In this document: one piece after another, positions 36,901 to 51,900 of the stretch
How the letters are laid out: every line of letters begins with the position of its first letter
Position numbering within the stretch: position 1 is the stretch's first letter
From: Ornithodoros turicata
Taxonomy: Eukaryota > Arthropoda > Arachnida > Ixodida > Argasidae
Direction: 5' to 3'
Length of the DNA: 64,000 bases
Assembly (NCBI RefSeq): GCF_037126465.1
Contig: NC_088206.1
Span: 30,878,790-30,942,789, forward strand
Made by a program: the position numbers and the translations under genes
The notes under the pieces: model-generated
Told to the model about the DNA's origin: nothing
What the model saw: only the letters and a program-made list of their open reading frames with translations
Database searches by the model: none

Positions 36901-39900
36901 AGCGCTCGCCTTCGGACAGCTTCAATTAACACAACAAAGAGAGAGTGAATGCGGTTATTCAAGGCGACAAGCGTGCGACTGTGGACATTATAGCCGGAAG
37001 ACTTGGAATATGGCACAGTGCAATTCAGGAGATGATTGGAAGCTACAGGAACACACTAAACTTCTTTACACCCTTTTGAGTGTAAGGTTGGTGTACCATA
37101 ACTCACACCCCTTTGAGTGTTAAAGTTTGTAGGTGTAATGAAATACACCTACTTCTCAGGGTGTATTTCACAACGCACACACATGCATACCTCTGAAAGG
37201 GTGTAACATCTACTTAGCGGGCGGGCGGCTTGTTGGTCTACACTGGTAATTGGACGATACCCTATAACTGAAACTGATTCAATTTTTGGTGTGGCGTAAC
37301 GAGTGTGCCATAGTGAGTGTATCATGCATATCAGCAAAAGTAAATGCATAACATGAACACGTAATGCATTGTGTTCTGCATGATAGCAATTACGAAGTGG
37401 TGCCATATCAGGCCAATATACGGTCTGATATAGGGATTATGATATACGCGCTTAAATTTAGAGATCAATTTGAAACATAACATACATGGGATGACGAACC
37501 AAGAGCTCGCTTAGAAAGGCATTTCCTTCCTAAGAGCAAAACAGATACTGTATACATTGCCTGTCTTGCGAGTGTCTGCAGATTTGACAGCCCTGCTCGC
37601 ATTCCAGTCAAAACCAAGTGTGAGATGTCTAAGTTTAATTTGATTATATACACAAAACACTGAATTGAGGATTGGCTTGGTGTATCAACTCACCATCAAG
37701 ATAACGTTTGTGTTTCTTACTGGTTTTGGTATGAGGGAAAATTAAGACTCGGTGTACACGCCATTCCTATTCCACGCCAATGTTAAACATTTTACAGTAA
37801 GGCAAAACACCCTTAAACCATTGCACCCTTATAACACCTTAGTACAACCTTAAAGGTCAGCTCCGGAGATACCTTGACTGAAACTTGAAACTGTACCTGA
37901 ACCTGTTACAGAACTTGGTACCCCGACAGAACCTGGTACACCGACTCACTCATTTCTCTACTAGTTAGTCTAGTTAGAAGTCTTCTAATATCTTTCATAG
38001 TGAGCGACCTATTTGCGATGATTTTGCATTGCGGGAGCACTGAGGTGATACTGTTTGTAATAATTGTAATAATGATAATTGTTTCTCTTTTTGCTGCGGC
38101 ATGTCTTGCGAAAGAAGGACGAACACAAGGGTCCTCTCTTCACCCTCTGTTCCGCGCGCCTTTCAAAGATCATCCACTCTTTCGAAGAGTGTGAAAGAGA
38201 GCGAAAGAAGGGGAAGGGTGCACCCTTACGAAAATATTTGGCGTGGTAGTTCCTGGAGAACAAGTGGGGGGGGGGGGGGGCATCTATTTACTTTTGTTAA
38301 TATTACCTTATTACTCTTTAATCAATGAACAAGACAACGGTGTCCGCTTCAAGCCCCTTGTGTTTGCTCATTCATTTACAGTTTTGGCAGCAATGCCAGG
38401 TTATGCTGGTCCTCCTGATCGAGCCCGGGTGAACCCAAAGGGACCTGATGATGGTGCTCTCCTAGAGGAAGAGTTCGATGACGAAAACATATATCTGCGG
38501 CACAACTTTCAGGAGACCTGGCTTTTCGAGGAAAAAATTGTTCCGTGAGACAATTCCTCTGAAACTTATTTACTGTATCTATATGCGTGTTTCCTTTCTT
38601 TAGATTTGATGGCGTTGCAGAATTTGAGTCATCGCTTCCTCATAGCATCACGACTTGGTCGGTGCAGGCTGTGTCTGTGTCTCCTGAAGGCGGCCTGTGT
38701 GTCGCCGAGCCCAGAGACGTACGGTCTTTCAGGAGCGTCTTCCTCCAAGTCAGCGTGCCTTACAAGGTCGTCAGAAACGAACAGATCGAGGTTCTCGTAA
38801 CCGTCTACAACTACGGCCAGTCGTCGCTCAGGGTCAGCATTCGTTTTCATCCAGCAGTGGAGTCGCGGAGTATGGTCTTGTGATAGTTATTCTGAGAAAG
38901 AGCACTAGGATGTCCAGGTCGAGAACGGTAGCAATGTGGGGGTGGTAAACATTGCTTCCAGCTCCGTGAGTCGGACATTTCTTGCGCACGACAAAAGAAC
39001 CCCTGGTGGTCCAATTTATCCGCAATGCTATCCTGCGGCACGTGCAGCATTTCTCCACCGGCCATAGAGATAGGCTGACTCACCTTTCGTATAAATATAC
39101 TCACAATAATTAATTAGTATTAGAACTAGGATGCAGAAAATGTATGGAGTTTTTCTTTTTGTTTTTTGTCCTTCCGAAGCACCGATATCAAACTTGGTCA
39201 CACTTCGGCCCCTCCCGTATTACCATAAGTGTCTTTCTACCTACATACGGCAAACCCTTATGTGCCAGAAGACCGGGATCGCCGCGTGTCGCCTCTCAGA
39301 AAAAGAGGGTGGAGTCGTTATACCTCTTAGGGGGAAACTGGTCGTCGCATATGTTATGACTAAAAGGTTACAACATTTTACACCTAGTGGGGGTGTAAAG
39401 TTGTATCCTATGCCAGGGAGTAACATTACCACATGCAGCAGGAAACTATGCCTCATCTAGAGAGGAAAGCCCTACTGAAAAATCTTATATATATTGGGTG
39501 TCCCAGAAAACGTGTCATTGAATTATAATAAAAAAACTACGCCACCTAAAATCAGGCGGTCAACGGCATTTGTTCTTATTAGGTTTTTGCCACCTTGTAA
39601 AGTTAATGTCATGTACCCCAAGTTTAATTATGCAAATATTTGCGAACTGAACTCAGAAATTTGCCAAGGGAAGGTCACTTTTTTACCCCACCAATATGAA
39701 GAGCGTGCCGAATTCATTCAAATTCATAATAATTCTCAGTGATATTCACGAGCTATCCCATCGGAAAAAATAGCCGAATATCATGCTTTTCGGAGCACCG
39801 GACCATAACGCGCGATGTCTTTTTGAGCGCAATCGCTCGCAGTCCGACGAAAGGAGGTTCCGAAGCCAGCCCACAGAGTGATAGTAGAAAAAGTAACAGT

Positions 39901-42900
39901 TCCTAAAATTGGGAGAGGGAAAGCATTATCCCAGCGAAAGTCGGACGTGATAAGCCATGCCTGCGTTATCTTTTTCTGCGATGCCGGGGTGGGCTGGGTT
40001 TCCAACCTCCTTTCGTCGGACTGACAAAGATTGCGCTGAAAAATTCATCGTGCGCTATTCTGTGCGACCTCCATAGAGCATGATGTTCGGCTATTTTTTC
40101 CGACGGGATAGCTCCTGAATGCCCCTGTCAATTATCATTAATTTGAGTAAATTAGACACGCTCTTCACATTGGTGTGGTAAAAAAGTGACATTTACTAGG
40201 CAAATTTCCGACTTAAGCTCGCAAAAATTTACATAATTAAACTTACGTCACACGACATTCACATGAGGAGGTGGCAAAAACCCAGTAAGAACAAATGCCG
40301 TTGACCGCATGACTCTAGGTGGTGTAGTTTTTTTATTATAATTCAATGACACGTTTTCTGGGACACCCTGTATAGGGCCTAGACTTATGATGTTATTGGA
40401 TATAATAGAATAACTGCTGCAAAGAGGGGCGACAACGGCGCCACTTCTCTTTTGTGTTTTGTCGACGCAATATCTCGACCTGTCTCGCACGTGCTTGAAC
40501 TTACCACGTTTATGTTGTTTAAAGTTTCGGATCCGCTCCCTATACTGTGTACTTATACCTTTTTTTTAGTAAAACCCCAGCTGAGAGTCTGCTGATGCTT
40601 GCGTCGTTCCTGTTCTTGCCTTTCTCGCCGTTCTTCGCAGCAGTTATTCTGTACCAACTACCCCAATACAGCCCTTTGATGTTATTAGGTACAGGACCCA
40701 TAAGTGATATAGGAATTATGGGTCTTATGGGGCTATAGGGAATATAGGTGTCATAGGAGATATGGGACCTATATTCGAGTACTGCAAAGGGCCGGACTGG
40801 TCCGAAATCCCGAACCGGCACGCGGGCCGAAATCGAGCCTGAAAGCCGTTTCAACTGCGGGCTCGCGTCAGCCCAAGAGTTGTCGGGCCTCTGTTGCGCC
40901 CAGTTTTGTGAGCCGTTCTTTCGCAGTATTTAATCATCAGCATACGTTTTCAAGACAAAGCAACCATGTACCCGGGTGCCCCCTCCGTTTTTCTGCTAAA
41001 ACGCTACAACATAGGCGTCGAGTTACTCTAGGCTTCGCCATCGTATGAATCTCGCCCTCGCTCCGGCGTGTACCGGGGACAGGTGGCTAGACTCGAAGAC
41101 CACGTGCTGCAACAAGTACAAACCGCACTAAAAGCTGCGCTTGTGCGTTCCAACTATGTGTAGTTTGTGCTGTTTGCAGTGTACGGTGCCCGCCACATTG
41201 CGGATGCGAGTCGGGCCTCGGCCGGGCTTTCGGCAGCCGGATCGGGCTCGGGTCGGGTAAGTCCCCGTGGCGTCGAGTACAGGTCGGGCATTGCCGAGTT
41301 TTCGGCAACAGGGTCGGGCTCGGGTCGGGTAAGTCGCTGTGTACGCCCCGCCTACACCCCGCTGGCTTCGGGTACGGGCCGGGTCGAACCGGTATATTCA
41401 GGCCCGTGCAGTGCTCTAACGCATATCTCTTATATGACCTATACCGTGTGTGTACGGGAAACATGGCATACAATTTGGCCGTGGTGATACATGTATGCAC
41501 ATTCGATGTACGAAAAATACATTCTACTTCCGTACAGATTATTTATTTATTTATTAAAATCATTCAGCGTTTTTTATTTTGTTTTTTTACATTGAAGGGT
41601 ACGGCTGTAAAAGGCCGCAAGGCATCACTAATATGGCACAAAATAGGGCACAAAACGCTGCTGACCTGCTGTACACGGGCGTGAGAACACTTCGTATGAC
41701 ATGCACAAGCGCTTCAAACACACACGTACCCATCTCAAAACTTACGAAAGCATGGGACCAAGCTTGCAACTTTCTGAGAACAGATGGACCCACGGATGGA
41801 TCTGATGTACTGTTGGACCTGCAAATATCTGCGCCAAATACGTTAGCGTCTCATGCAACCGTGAAACGTGAGAGCATGGTATTTTCCTCGTCCGATGTGC
41901 ATGCGTCCCTATAGTGATCAATACAACCAACAAGGGTTCTGAAAACATGAGAGCAGTTTCAACCTGCAAATCCCACAAATCACCTGCAGGTAAGGAAACC
42001 TAAGAGCATAAATATGTGGACGCGCAAGTAAATTATATATATATATCCGCAAATGCAAATACACGCTGTCGTGCCAATACGCTGAGCAATGTAAAAAGCA
42101 CGAAAGCGCCATCACGTGCCGTGAACATTTCACAACGATGGTACCACAATGTTTGCACATCCGTTCAATTCGTCGCCGTTGCGTCAGCCCAACGTCTATT
42201 TACTTTCCGTGTCGCGGCGCCGATATTTGCTCGTACATTGCCTAGTCCTGTAATGACAGAGCTTTTGTTGTTACAGACTGTTTGATTCACAAGCTGAGTA
42301 TATAAGTCAAATGTTATGTATAAGTAAGATACATAGTCACTTATATCGCATAAATCAGCCATCTTCGTTTGAAGGCAGCATTTGAAATTTTTCGCTGCAC
42401 AGACGCACGAACAGGCCGCGATGTCCCGTTCAGCATTGTTTTACGTTGTTATAGCCGTCTAAAGGTAAACGCCCGTTAAAATTACAGCAACTTTTTACAG
42501 TGTGGAGACAAATGTCATTAATCGCCACCAGTAATGGGCACCCTCACGAGGGCGTGCGAGGATGAGGGTTTCCTCACCCTCACCTCATCCTCACCGCGCA
42601 ATATTTGAGGTGAGGTGAGGTGAGAGCCAATTTTTCTGGTGATGTTTGAGGTGAGTAAATTTTTCAAAAAAAATTTGAGGTGAGGTGAGGAAAATCTTTT
42701 TTTAATTTTGGGGTGAGGTGAGGAAATTTTAAATTTTTTTAGGTGAGGTGAGGAAAACCATGCGAAAATTTTTTGAGTTGAGGCGAGGAAAAATTTATGA
42801 ACGCACACTTTATGAAAACTTTTCCCGCGAGTACACGGGATATCTTTCCTTCTTTCCGCAGCTTCTGTCTCTCATCTGGGCGGGGACTGCCCTCCTCTCT

Positions 42901-45900
42901 CGCCGCTGCTCTGGCGCCCGACTTTGCGCGCCATTCGCATACCCGCAATTGAACCTCAATTTCCGCGCTTTTATTCCGCGCTCAACTTTCCGCTTTCAAC
43001 TTTCAAGTTTCCGCGCTCAACTTTTATCGGTATAACAATCGTTCCACGAAGCGTTTTCTGTGATTGACTAGGCCAAATCCTCCAGCAAGAAGAAGAAGAA
43101 GAAATAAAAGAGAACGTTATATTGACTAAGCAATTTAATGAGTTCAATTTCGAAAATGTATTTCAATCGCAAATTGATGAAACTATTTGTATTTGGTGAC
43201 AAGCTAAATGTCCAGAAGAAAGTTGTTTACCCCATATTTTTCCGTTAAGCCGTTTTCTTATAATGACACGTTTCGTGCCGCACCCTTTATATACTCACGC
43301 TTGAGGTATATGCATTTACATTGTCACTCAAAGCCAACGCGCAACGAATACACAATCTTCACATCGAATACACAAATAGCTTTAAAAAAATTGAGGTGAG
43401 GTGATGTGAGGGAAATTTCGAAAAAAATTGAAGTGAGGTGAGGAAAATTTTCTAAGCAAAAATTGAGGTGAGGTGAGGAAAAATTGTAAGAAAAATTTTG
43501 AGGTGAGGGCGAGGCTAGTGAGGACAAACGCCCACCTCTGATCGCCACTAAGCAAACCTCGAAACAGTTCTCCGGTTCTCCATACAGCCCACTGCACATT
43601 CACAAAGGAACGTTGTTACATCCTTTTCGATCTTCGCCATCAGAGTGCATTTCTGGTAGGCTGGTAACTACAAAAGATACATTTTCACACATTTTTTTTT
43701 TCTGAGATTGCAGAACCCTACTAAGGCAGTCACATTTAAGGCCTTTGATGCGAAGGCCGTAAGGAAAACCGAGGCAACCCAGTAGCGATAGGCCTTTTTT
43801 TATTGCGTGTTAGTGCCACGAAGCAACTGTGGCTATGAGCGGCGTACAGATGTGGACAGACGGAGAGAGGACAGCAGGAAGGAGTAGGGGATAGGGGGAT
43901 TAGTATGCGTCCCGGGCCTACTTCAGGGGGAACTGTGCCGACATTCGTCTGGAAAGTCTTCGGAAAACCCAGGGAAAACCTCTGACAGCACAACCGGCGG
44001 TAGGATTCGAACCCACCACCTCCCAGTCTACAGCACGACCTTGGTTACCACCAACGAGCGGACGCCTTAGCCCACTCGGCCATGCCGCTGGTGGTTGATA
44101 CGCCATTTGAGGAGCAACACGGGCACAAAAGGAAGGATGTTCCGAAAACTGTGTAACCTGCAAGCTGCCCACTCTCGCAAACAGTAAAAAACGGGCAGCC
44201 CTCGACAGCGGCCAAAACAGAGCCTTGCTACCGAAAAAAAGATAAATTCACAGAAATCCATAACAGCACGAGACCGTGAGATTGGGAAACTGTACCTGTA
44301 AGCTTTGCCTCGCTCTTAAATACGGTGTGCTGAAATTTAGGCGCACATTAAAGAACCCTCAGAGTAGCTCAATTAATCTACACACATTTTTGTCTATTCT
44401 AATCCACAGGTCGACCATGCACTTTGGCGTCGTTCATGGTCAGAGTTGTCGAGTGTGCACTGCAAAGCCACAATTTGGCGTAATATTTATCGTAAAGGTG
44501 CTTTGGTTGCAAAGAAGACAGCCTAGAAGAAAAGATGACCACACCTGTGCTGGTAGGCTTACAGAATGCTGCTGGAGCTCGCGCTTCCGGTATAGAGATG
44601 GTAGAAGGCCGACTTGTTCACCGGACTGAGCTGTCAAATGTAGAGGAGATTTTGTTATTCCACAGTGTCAGCATTATTTATCTTTTGTATGCCAGCTCGA
44701 CCTTATTATTAAGTGCGCAGCATGGTACATTTGCTTTGGTTTGCATGTGCGTTTGAACAGCGAGCTTCATGTTATTGAGGGCAGAAATTGGCTGTTCGCA
44801 ATATCACACAGCTTGAATACCATCATGGAAACCTTTCCAAATATTTTTTAAATTTTACCTAGCAACTTATCGACCATCATGGAAGTCCTCGTCCCCGGTG
44901 ACGACGTTGTCGTTATTAACGGACTGCTTGTGTGATGACACTGGAAGGGGGCTGTTGGTATCTCTTCCAGTGGGTGGCGCAATCACACAAACCACTACAA
45001 TGAAATTGATGAAATGTGCATCGTGGCGGCCTCATTGGTGGAACGCAATTATTTCATGCAGGGCAGAGTGTACATGTACGGCGTGGACGGACTATGCACC
45101 GGCGCTGCCGCGGGTGAAAGAACGGAACGGCAACCAGTGAACGTGGCGGCTAATTCGGCTTCCAGTGTCACTTTTCCCGTCGTTCCTTTGCGCGAAGGAG
45201 AATTCAAGTTGCGGGTCATCATCACCTCCACTGGAGGAAGGGATAAGGTAGAGAAGACACTCTACGTTGTGGTAGGTTTCCCTTGCATATTTTGATTTAA
45301 ACATTACTCATCAAACACTCTTTAAGCACAATGACCGTGAATGCTCATAGCTAGGCAGGCCCCATTAATGACGGATCATCGTCTTGCCAAATGACAGCAC
45401 ATGTATTCTCATTGAATCATGTTATGATTTCCAGTACTACAATCCTGCTGTGACATTAGGGTTAGCTATCTGTCCTGCAGCCAAATAACTAGCGTAAATG
45501 CAATATAAATGGAGCATACTTGATGTACTACATAATTCTATGTTCTAAGTATAATGCTCAAAAATTATTGTGCACAGTGTTTAGCTATGTACGACGAATA
45601 GCTGTAAATATACGCAACTTTTCAATATTGGTATATTCGCAATATTTGCAAATGTGCTTGCAAATGTGAGGCTTGTGTTGTTTTCGTCGCTCTATGTTTA
45701 ATTGAATCGTTTACAGTGTTGTAACCGTTACCGAAATATGAGATCGCGATACCGATATTCGTTACTTGGGTGAAAAGTACAGAAATACCAGTATCGATAC
45801 TTCTTTTTCATTGTAACGGAGTACAGTTACTAAAAGAAGTTACGCGATACTTTGCTCGATACTTCTGCTAGAAATTCACACACCAAAATGGGGGGGGGGG

Positions 45901-48900
45901 TATGTTTAATGTAAAGTAAAAAAATAGAGAAGGGAAAGGTTAGCCACGGTGTGGGCTTGCTATTCCCTAAAGCTTTCAAGCAAACAAAAGAAGACACAAA
46001 CGGCTGGAAAAAATTATGAAAAAATACTGGAGAAACAGCTCCTTCACTAATCGTTGCGCATAGGACGCATCAGAGAATGCCCAGGAGTTTAGATTCCCGA
46101 AGGAATCGTGTCTGCGCAGACGTGACTTCAGCGTGCTGGGTAGGGCCAAGTAGCACAAAAATGGGATGATGATGCAACATCGAAATCTCGATTACGTGAA
46201 CACCCGACTTATATTAGGAAACTGGGAGAAGACAATCTTGCAGCTAAAGACACCATGTTTATTATGTAGCTCAGACACTTTGCTTGGCGTTTATCAGTAG
46301 CTGGTTCTCACAGTTTCCTTCTGTTATCCTAGCAGACCGTGGTCCCTCCGTCAGCTGACAGAGGCCGATATGACAATTACGTTAGTGCCAGGGTCACATA
46401 TACAGGTGTCCCAGAAAACGTGTCATTGTATAATAATAAAAAACAAAAAACTACACCACCTAGAAGCACGCGGTCAACGGCATTTGTTCTTACTTGGTTT
46501 TTGCCACCTTCTGGTGTGAATGTCATGTAACGTAAGTTTAATCATGTAAATTTTTGCGAACTGAATTCAGAAATTTGCCAAATAAAGGTCACTTTTTTCT
46601 CCCACCAATGTGGAGAGCGTGCCTAATTTAGTCAAATTAACTGACAGGGATATTCAGGAGCTATGCCATCGGAAAAAATAGCGGAACATCATGCTCTACG
46701 GAGCTCCCACAGGATAGCGGGCGACGAATTTTTCACCGCAATCGTTGTGAGTCCGACGAAAGGAGATTGGAAACCCAGCCCACATCGGCGGCACCGAAAG
46801 AGATAACACAGGCATGGCTTATCGCGTCCGGCTTCTCCTGAGATCATGCTTTTAGTCTCCTGATTTCAGGAACCATCACTTTTTTCTACTATCACTTTGT
46901 GGGCTGGGTCTCCTTTCGTTGGGCTGAGAGCGATTGCGCTCAAAAAGTCGTTGTGCGTGATGAATTTGAGTGAATTCGGCACGCTCTTCATATTGGTGGG
47001 ATAAAAAAGTGACCATTACTTGGCAAATTTCCGAGTTCAATTTGCAAATATTGGCAAATGAAACGACATTCACATCAGGAGGTGGCAATAGCCTAGTAAG
47101 AACAAATTATGCCGTTGACCTCATGATTCTAGGTGGCGGATCTTTTTTTTATTATAATTCAATGACACGTTTTCTGACACACCCTGTATACCATTTAGTC
47201 GAATGACCAAGGAAACATATCCGAAGTGAATAATAGCACAGGAAATGTCTAACTGACTAACTGCGACACGGCAGCTTAGTTGTGCAATGAAGGACTTGAC
47301 CTCTGTTCGTTGACCACAACTCTTTTGCTGATCACAGCGTGGTTATTAATGCGTTGCCATTAGAGTCCTCGTACGAAAGAATTGCGGCGTAGTCTGTCTG
47401 TAGCCACGGAAGTGAAGAGAGGTGCTCCTATGGGAGAGGAGGAGAGTAGGTTGGGGAGAGGTGCTTATTGCGGGGAGGGAGAGTGCAGCGAGCAGAAGTA
47501 GGTCATAGAGAAGAGGATGAAGGCGCGCATGCGGGGCGAATGGAGAGGGAAGGGAAAGAAGGAGAGGTGTAGAGAGCGCGTCGAGACGCGCCGGCAGTGC
47601 AGCTGCGGTGGACGACAGTTTGAGGCGTGCCTGCGTGGGCCTGCCATGGGCTATGAAAGCTGTACGGAGGAGCGGCGGTGAGAGAAGGCTGGGGCTGCGA
47701 GACGCCGCCACCAAGATAAATCTGAGAAAGCCCGAAGGGCTCGTTTGGCTGCGTATGCTGTCTTACGTTAGCACTGTGTAGGGTCGTGTGAAGAGTTGTG
47801 TAGCGTTGTGAAGAGGAGATCCCAAAGGGTTTTCAAGTTGAATGCATTTGTGTCGTATCTACCAATGGATTGAACATGAAGTTTTTTATTCCGTGTTAGC
47901 GTCGCGAAGCGACTGTGGAGGAATGACATAGAAAGAGTAACGAAGTGTGGCCTCATTGGGTGCTTTAAAAATTAGAACGGCGTGCCAACACTGTGCCTAC
48001 AAGGTTTTATGTGATGTTTGTTCATGGTTCCCCATCACGCATCTCATTACCGGAAACAGTAACGCAAATGAAATTGAGTGGCCGGTACCAGAAACGAATA
48101 ACGCAAAGATAAAATCACCTATGACGCACTGCGAAACCTTGACGAGCGGTAACTCCAAGCTCTCCTTCATGTGTATAATACATCTGGGCAACAGGGATCT
48201 CTATCATCTACCTTGAAGGAGACATTCGTCCTGAAACCAGGCAAGCCCTCAAATGCCCTATCCTCCTTTCGCTCTGTGAGCCTGACAGGCTGTATGGAAA
48301 ACTGGTGAAGGGAATATTTTGGCATCGTCTCGACTGCTGGCTCAAAAAGCAATTTGTGTTCTCTCATGAAATGGCTGGATTTCGTCGTCACCGAAGCTTC
48401 ATGGATCCAGTTGTCGACCATGCTCCTGCTCATCGGCGGATCGTCGTATCGAATTTCCTGGACATCAAGCGCATATGATACCGTCTCGCACATTTGTGTG
48501 TTGCACGCCTCGCACTTTTTTGGTGTATCCGGTCGGCTCTTCATCTGGCTCCAAGACTTCTATACGGACCGAACTGTAGCTGTCCGTATATCCCAAAGCC
48601 AAACCCCTAAGCATTATGTTCAGCAAGGTGTCCCCCAGATAGCATTCTGAGCCCGACACTCTTGCCGAGGTCCGTTTGGCTGACCTTTCCCCCGTTTTTT
48701 TTCCCTTCCGTCTAATAAATATATTCCAGATCTCTTTAATGTGGTGACACTCTTTAATGTGGTGATGGCTTCCCCAAAATCGATAATTCCTCGCAAAGTG
48801 GCGTTCTCTCTGTATGCAGTTGACGTTACCCTTTGGACAGTAGGAAAATCAAGAGCTGCCATTCAGCGCCGCTTGCAGCTGGCTTACTGGCAGCCCATAT

Positions 48901-51900
48901 GGGACCAGTATTGGTCAACCTGGCAGCCCGCATTGGTCCAATATTGGGCCAATATTGCCGTTTCTGCCCAGGCAGCACACCAAGTCCGCAACGGCATTTG
49001 TCATACCAACCGAAGACGTCGTGCAAGGGCGGCACCTTTCGCATCGCCTTGACCGGTTCATGGCAACCTTGGACCAGCATTCCCACGCAGCAAAGTTTAT
49101 TGGAAGAATAATGGTAAACGTAGTCCTATATAAGACCGGTAGTTCCAGTGTCCCGACCTCTGCCCACCTCTGTGAGGCCGACGAGCGAGCCCTTTCACCA
49201 CCACCACCACCACCACCACCACCACCACCACCACCACCAGTGTCCTGACAAAAATGGACCAGGATAGTGTGTTGCCCCGGTTACCACCTTGTGTACGAAG
49301 CAGGGAACATTCCGGTTCTCCTGTGGATTCCACTCCATTGTGTTGTAGCGGAGAATGAACAGGCCGATATCGCCGCACAAGCAGCACTCTCGTCTCGGGC
49401 ACGGATGAGTATTGCACTCTTGAGAGGAGACCGTCGTTCCATTATTCGACGTCTCGTGACATCCCTGGCTTCCTACCAATGGACCCTGGATTCCCACCAT
49501 TAATTCATCGAATGTGACTCAATGTGGCTTTTACAGCTGAGTGGCGTTACCGCTTGAGACAAGTTGACTCTCCAAGATGTTGCCTCTGCGGTGCTCTAAA
49601 AGATCTAGACAGGATCTACAAGGAGATCTAGAGCACATTGTTCTTCATTACCCACACTACCGACATTCCCGAACCGCACTCTCCGTGTCTCTTAATCAGC
49701 TTGACTCTCGTTACCTCTCTCTATCAAAACTGCTTGGTCCCTGGTCAAATACAGCCCACCAACGCTCTGCCCTCAAAGCTCTTTTGACGTTTTCGGACAC
49801 CATAGGACTTCGATCCTTACCGTGAAGGGTCTCATTACTTCATCCCCCACATCGCCACCAACATTGGGGTAGCGTAACTCTGGTGATGAAACTCTCCATT
49901 TATCATCTCACTTTATGAACTCTAAAGTTCTTGAATAACGGAAACGAAAATGTTCCGGAAATGAAAAAGGAAACGGTAAGGTAAACACTGTCGTTACTGT
50001 AAGACAGCATCGAGTTAATACAAGAAGCGCTAAGAGCACACGACGACCCTACTATTTTTGTTTGCCCTCTCACTGTTGTTTAAAATGACTGTGGCCTTCT
50101 AACATTGCTGCCGTTATCAGCAGAAGCATTGAAAAGGAATCTGAAAGGGCAGGTCCGTATTCTCCTCTCCCTCTTCGGCTCGCTCCTTGACGCGGTACTG
50201 GGGGTGGCTGGCAATTTGTGCGTCTGGAAACAACGGCTGTATTCCCTCCACCAATGCAGCACAATGTACTGAAAGTCGAGTGCAATAGGACGGTATGTGT
50301 TTGTGCTTTAGTTTCATCATGTTCTGTTCAAGGCCTTCCACCTACCCGTCCACCCCTATTGCATTTGACTTTCAGTACATTTTGCTGCTGGGGCAGGTTC
50401 GAAGGAAAAAATAAACATGTGTGTGGTAGAGTTTGCGTTACTGAATACGTGGATGTGTCCACATGCTTCTTGTCGAGCGGTATAGGCGGACCAGTGACAA
50501 TGAATAAGAGTAAGGAATATGGTCGTTGAAGAAAGTGGGGGGGGGGGGCACTGAAAAAGTATAGGTATTGACAACGATACGAAGATCGCGTTACCATCAT
50601 TTTCAACGAGAATACTTTTCCGATACCGTTTTAAAAATGCATCGTGAGGCGCACTTCGATACCGAAAAAAGCATCGATTACGGCAGTGGTTCCCAAACTT
50701 CGCCGCCCCTCGGCCCATAAAAATATAGACGACCTCGTCACCATCCGCCACCCCCCCGCCCGGTTTACCTCGTCGCGATGATGGAGATACACTGGCATTT
50801 CATTGGAGCTACATTCAGAGCGAGCTCTCTGGGCCAAGAAGTATTGCTCAACGGTATGCTTGCACAACTGTATGATTCGCTCACCGACAACGCACGCGAA
50901 TCTGTTTTCTTGGGCTTTTTTGCATACGCTCTAATTCTAGGGGACGCCACTGCGCGGTGCACTGACAGAACTGTCAACATCACATTCCATTTGCTCACAT
51001 CCATGATGACAAACCATCTGTACATGGTGGACATAAAATCGATGGTCGGGCCTGTGTCCGCAAACTGTAAGTCACAAGTCTGCCCCGCTTGGTTCTTCAT
51101 AAAGCTCAAGGCTGCTGTCACTTTTGGTGAAAAGACTAGAATTGCAGTTTTCATGCCCATCTCAATATTCTCAATATTCTTCTCAATATTCGATGGAAAG
51201 ATGTGCTTCCTGGTGAGGAAGCGCACTAGTTTTACTGTGGACCCCTTTTGCGTCTTGTACAACGCCTTGAGCTACACAGATGAAATTTCCTTGTTGGCGC
51301 CCATGTCCTTGGCCAAAAACTGGGAAAAAATGTTCTTGATTATGTGGCTTTGGTTGAAGGCAAGCACGAGACTTCTCGAGGAGTCCGCAGGGTGTGGTAC
51401 CCGTGTTCGGGGCTCCCCTTTCGACAATACCTCCGTGGCTGCAACGTTGACCTCATGATTATCTGTTACGAGCCTTACGACATGATATCCTATCTCCTCT
51501 GTCCTCTTAATGGCGTGCCTCACTGTTTCTGCTATCAAGTCACCAGTGCAACCCTTTGTAAAAAAGTAGCCCACTGGGATCTGAGATCGCGTGGAGTCCA
51601 CACAGCAAGAAACACAGGAGCCAGTTGGCGAGCTGATCCTTTTCAGATTTGTGCAAAAGATGCTCAAGGTCTTCACTCATGTCAACATACCCAAGAAAGG
51701 AGTCCCCTTGTTTGTGATATTCAAGTTTTTGTTTTATGTGCATTTCGTTCACGACGAGGCTACACATTCGGGACTCAGGTGTGACCAAGGATTCACCCTC
51801 AGTGCGCAGTCTTTTCGTCACCACGTCGCTGAAGCCGACTCCGCCTGAAGAGCTGCCCGGGTACTGTTGAAGTGTAACCCTGAAGGGAAGGGAAAAGAGG

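Noticed and set aside
42596..43510. GAGGTGAGG arrays as a CRISPR or satellite
   Set aside because: Unit spacing is irregular, and the arrays lie inside a hAT-like element with exact target duplication.
44003..44093. Functional tRNA-Ser/Leu gene
   Set aside because: A and B boxes are present, but the acceptor stem does not close and a SINE body follows.
47346..47714. 122-codon minus-strand ORF rich in Leu/Ser/Pro
   Set aside because: It arises from a purine-rich plus-strand stretch; low complexity and no domain.
49196..49240. Proline-rich peptide or CRISPR-like array
   Set aside because: It is a (CCA)n microsatellite within a dead LINE; no spacers of constant length.
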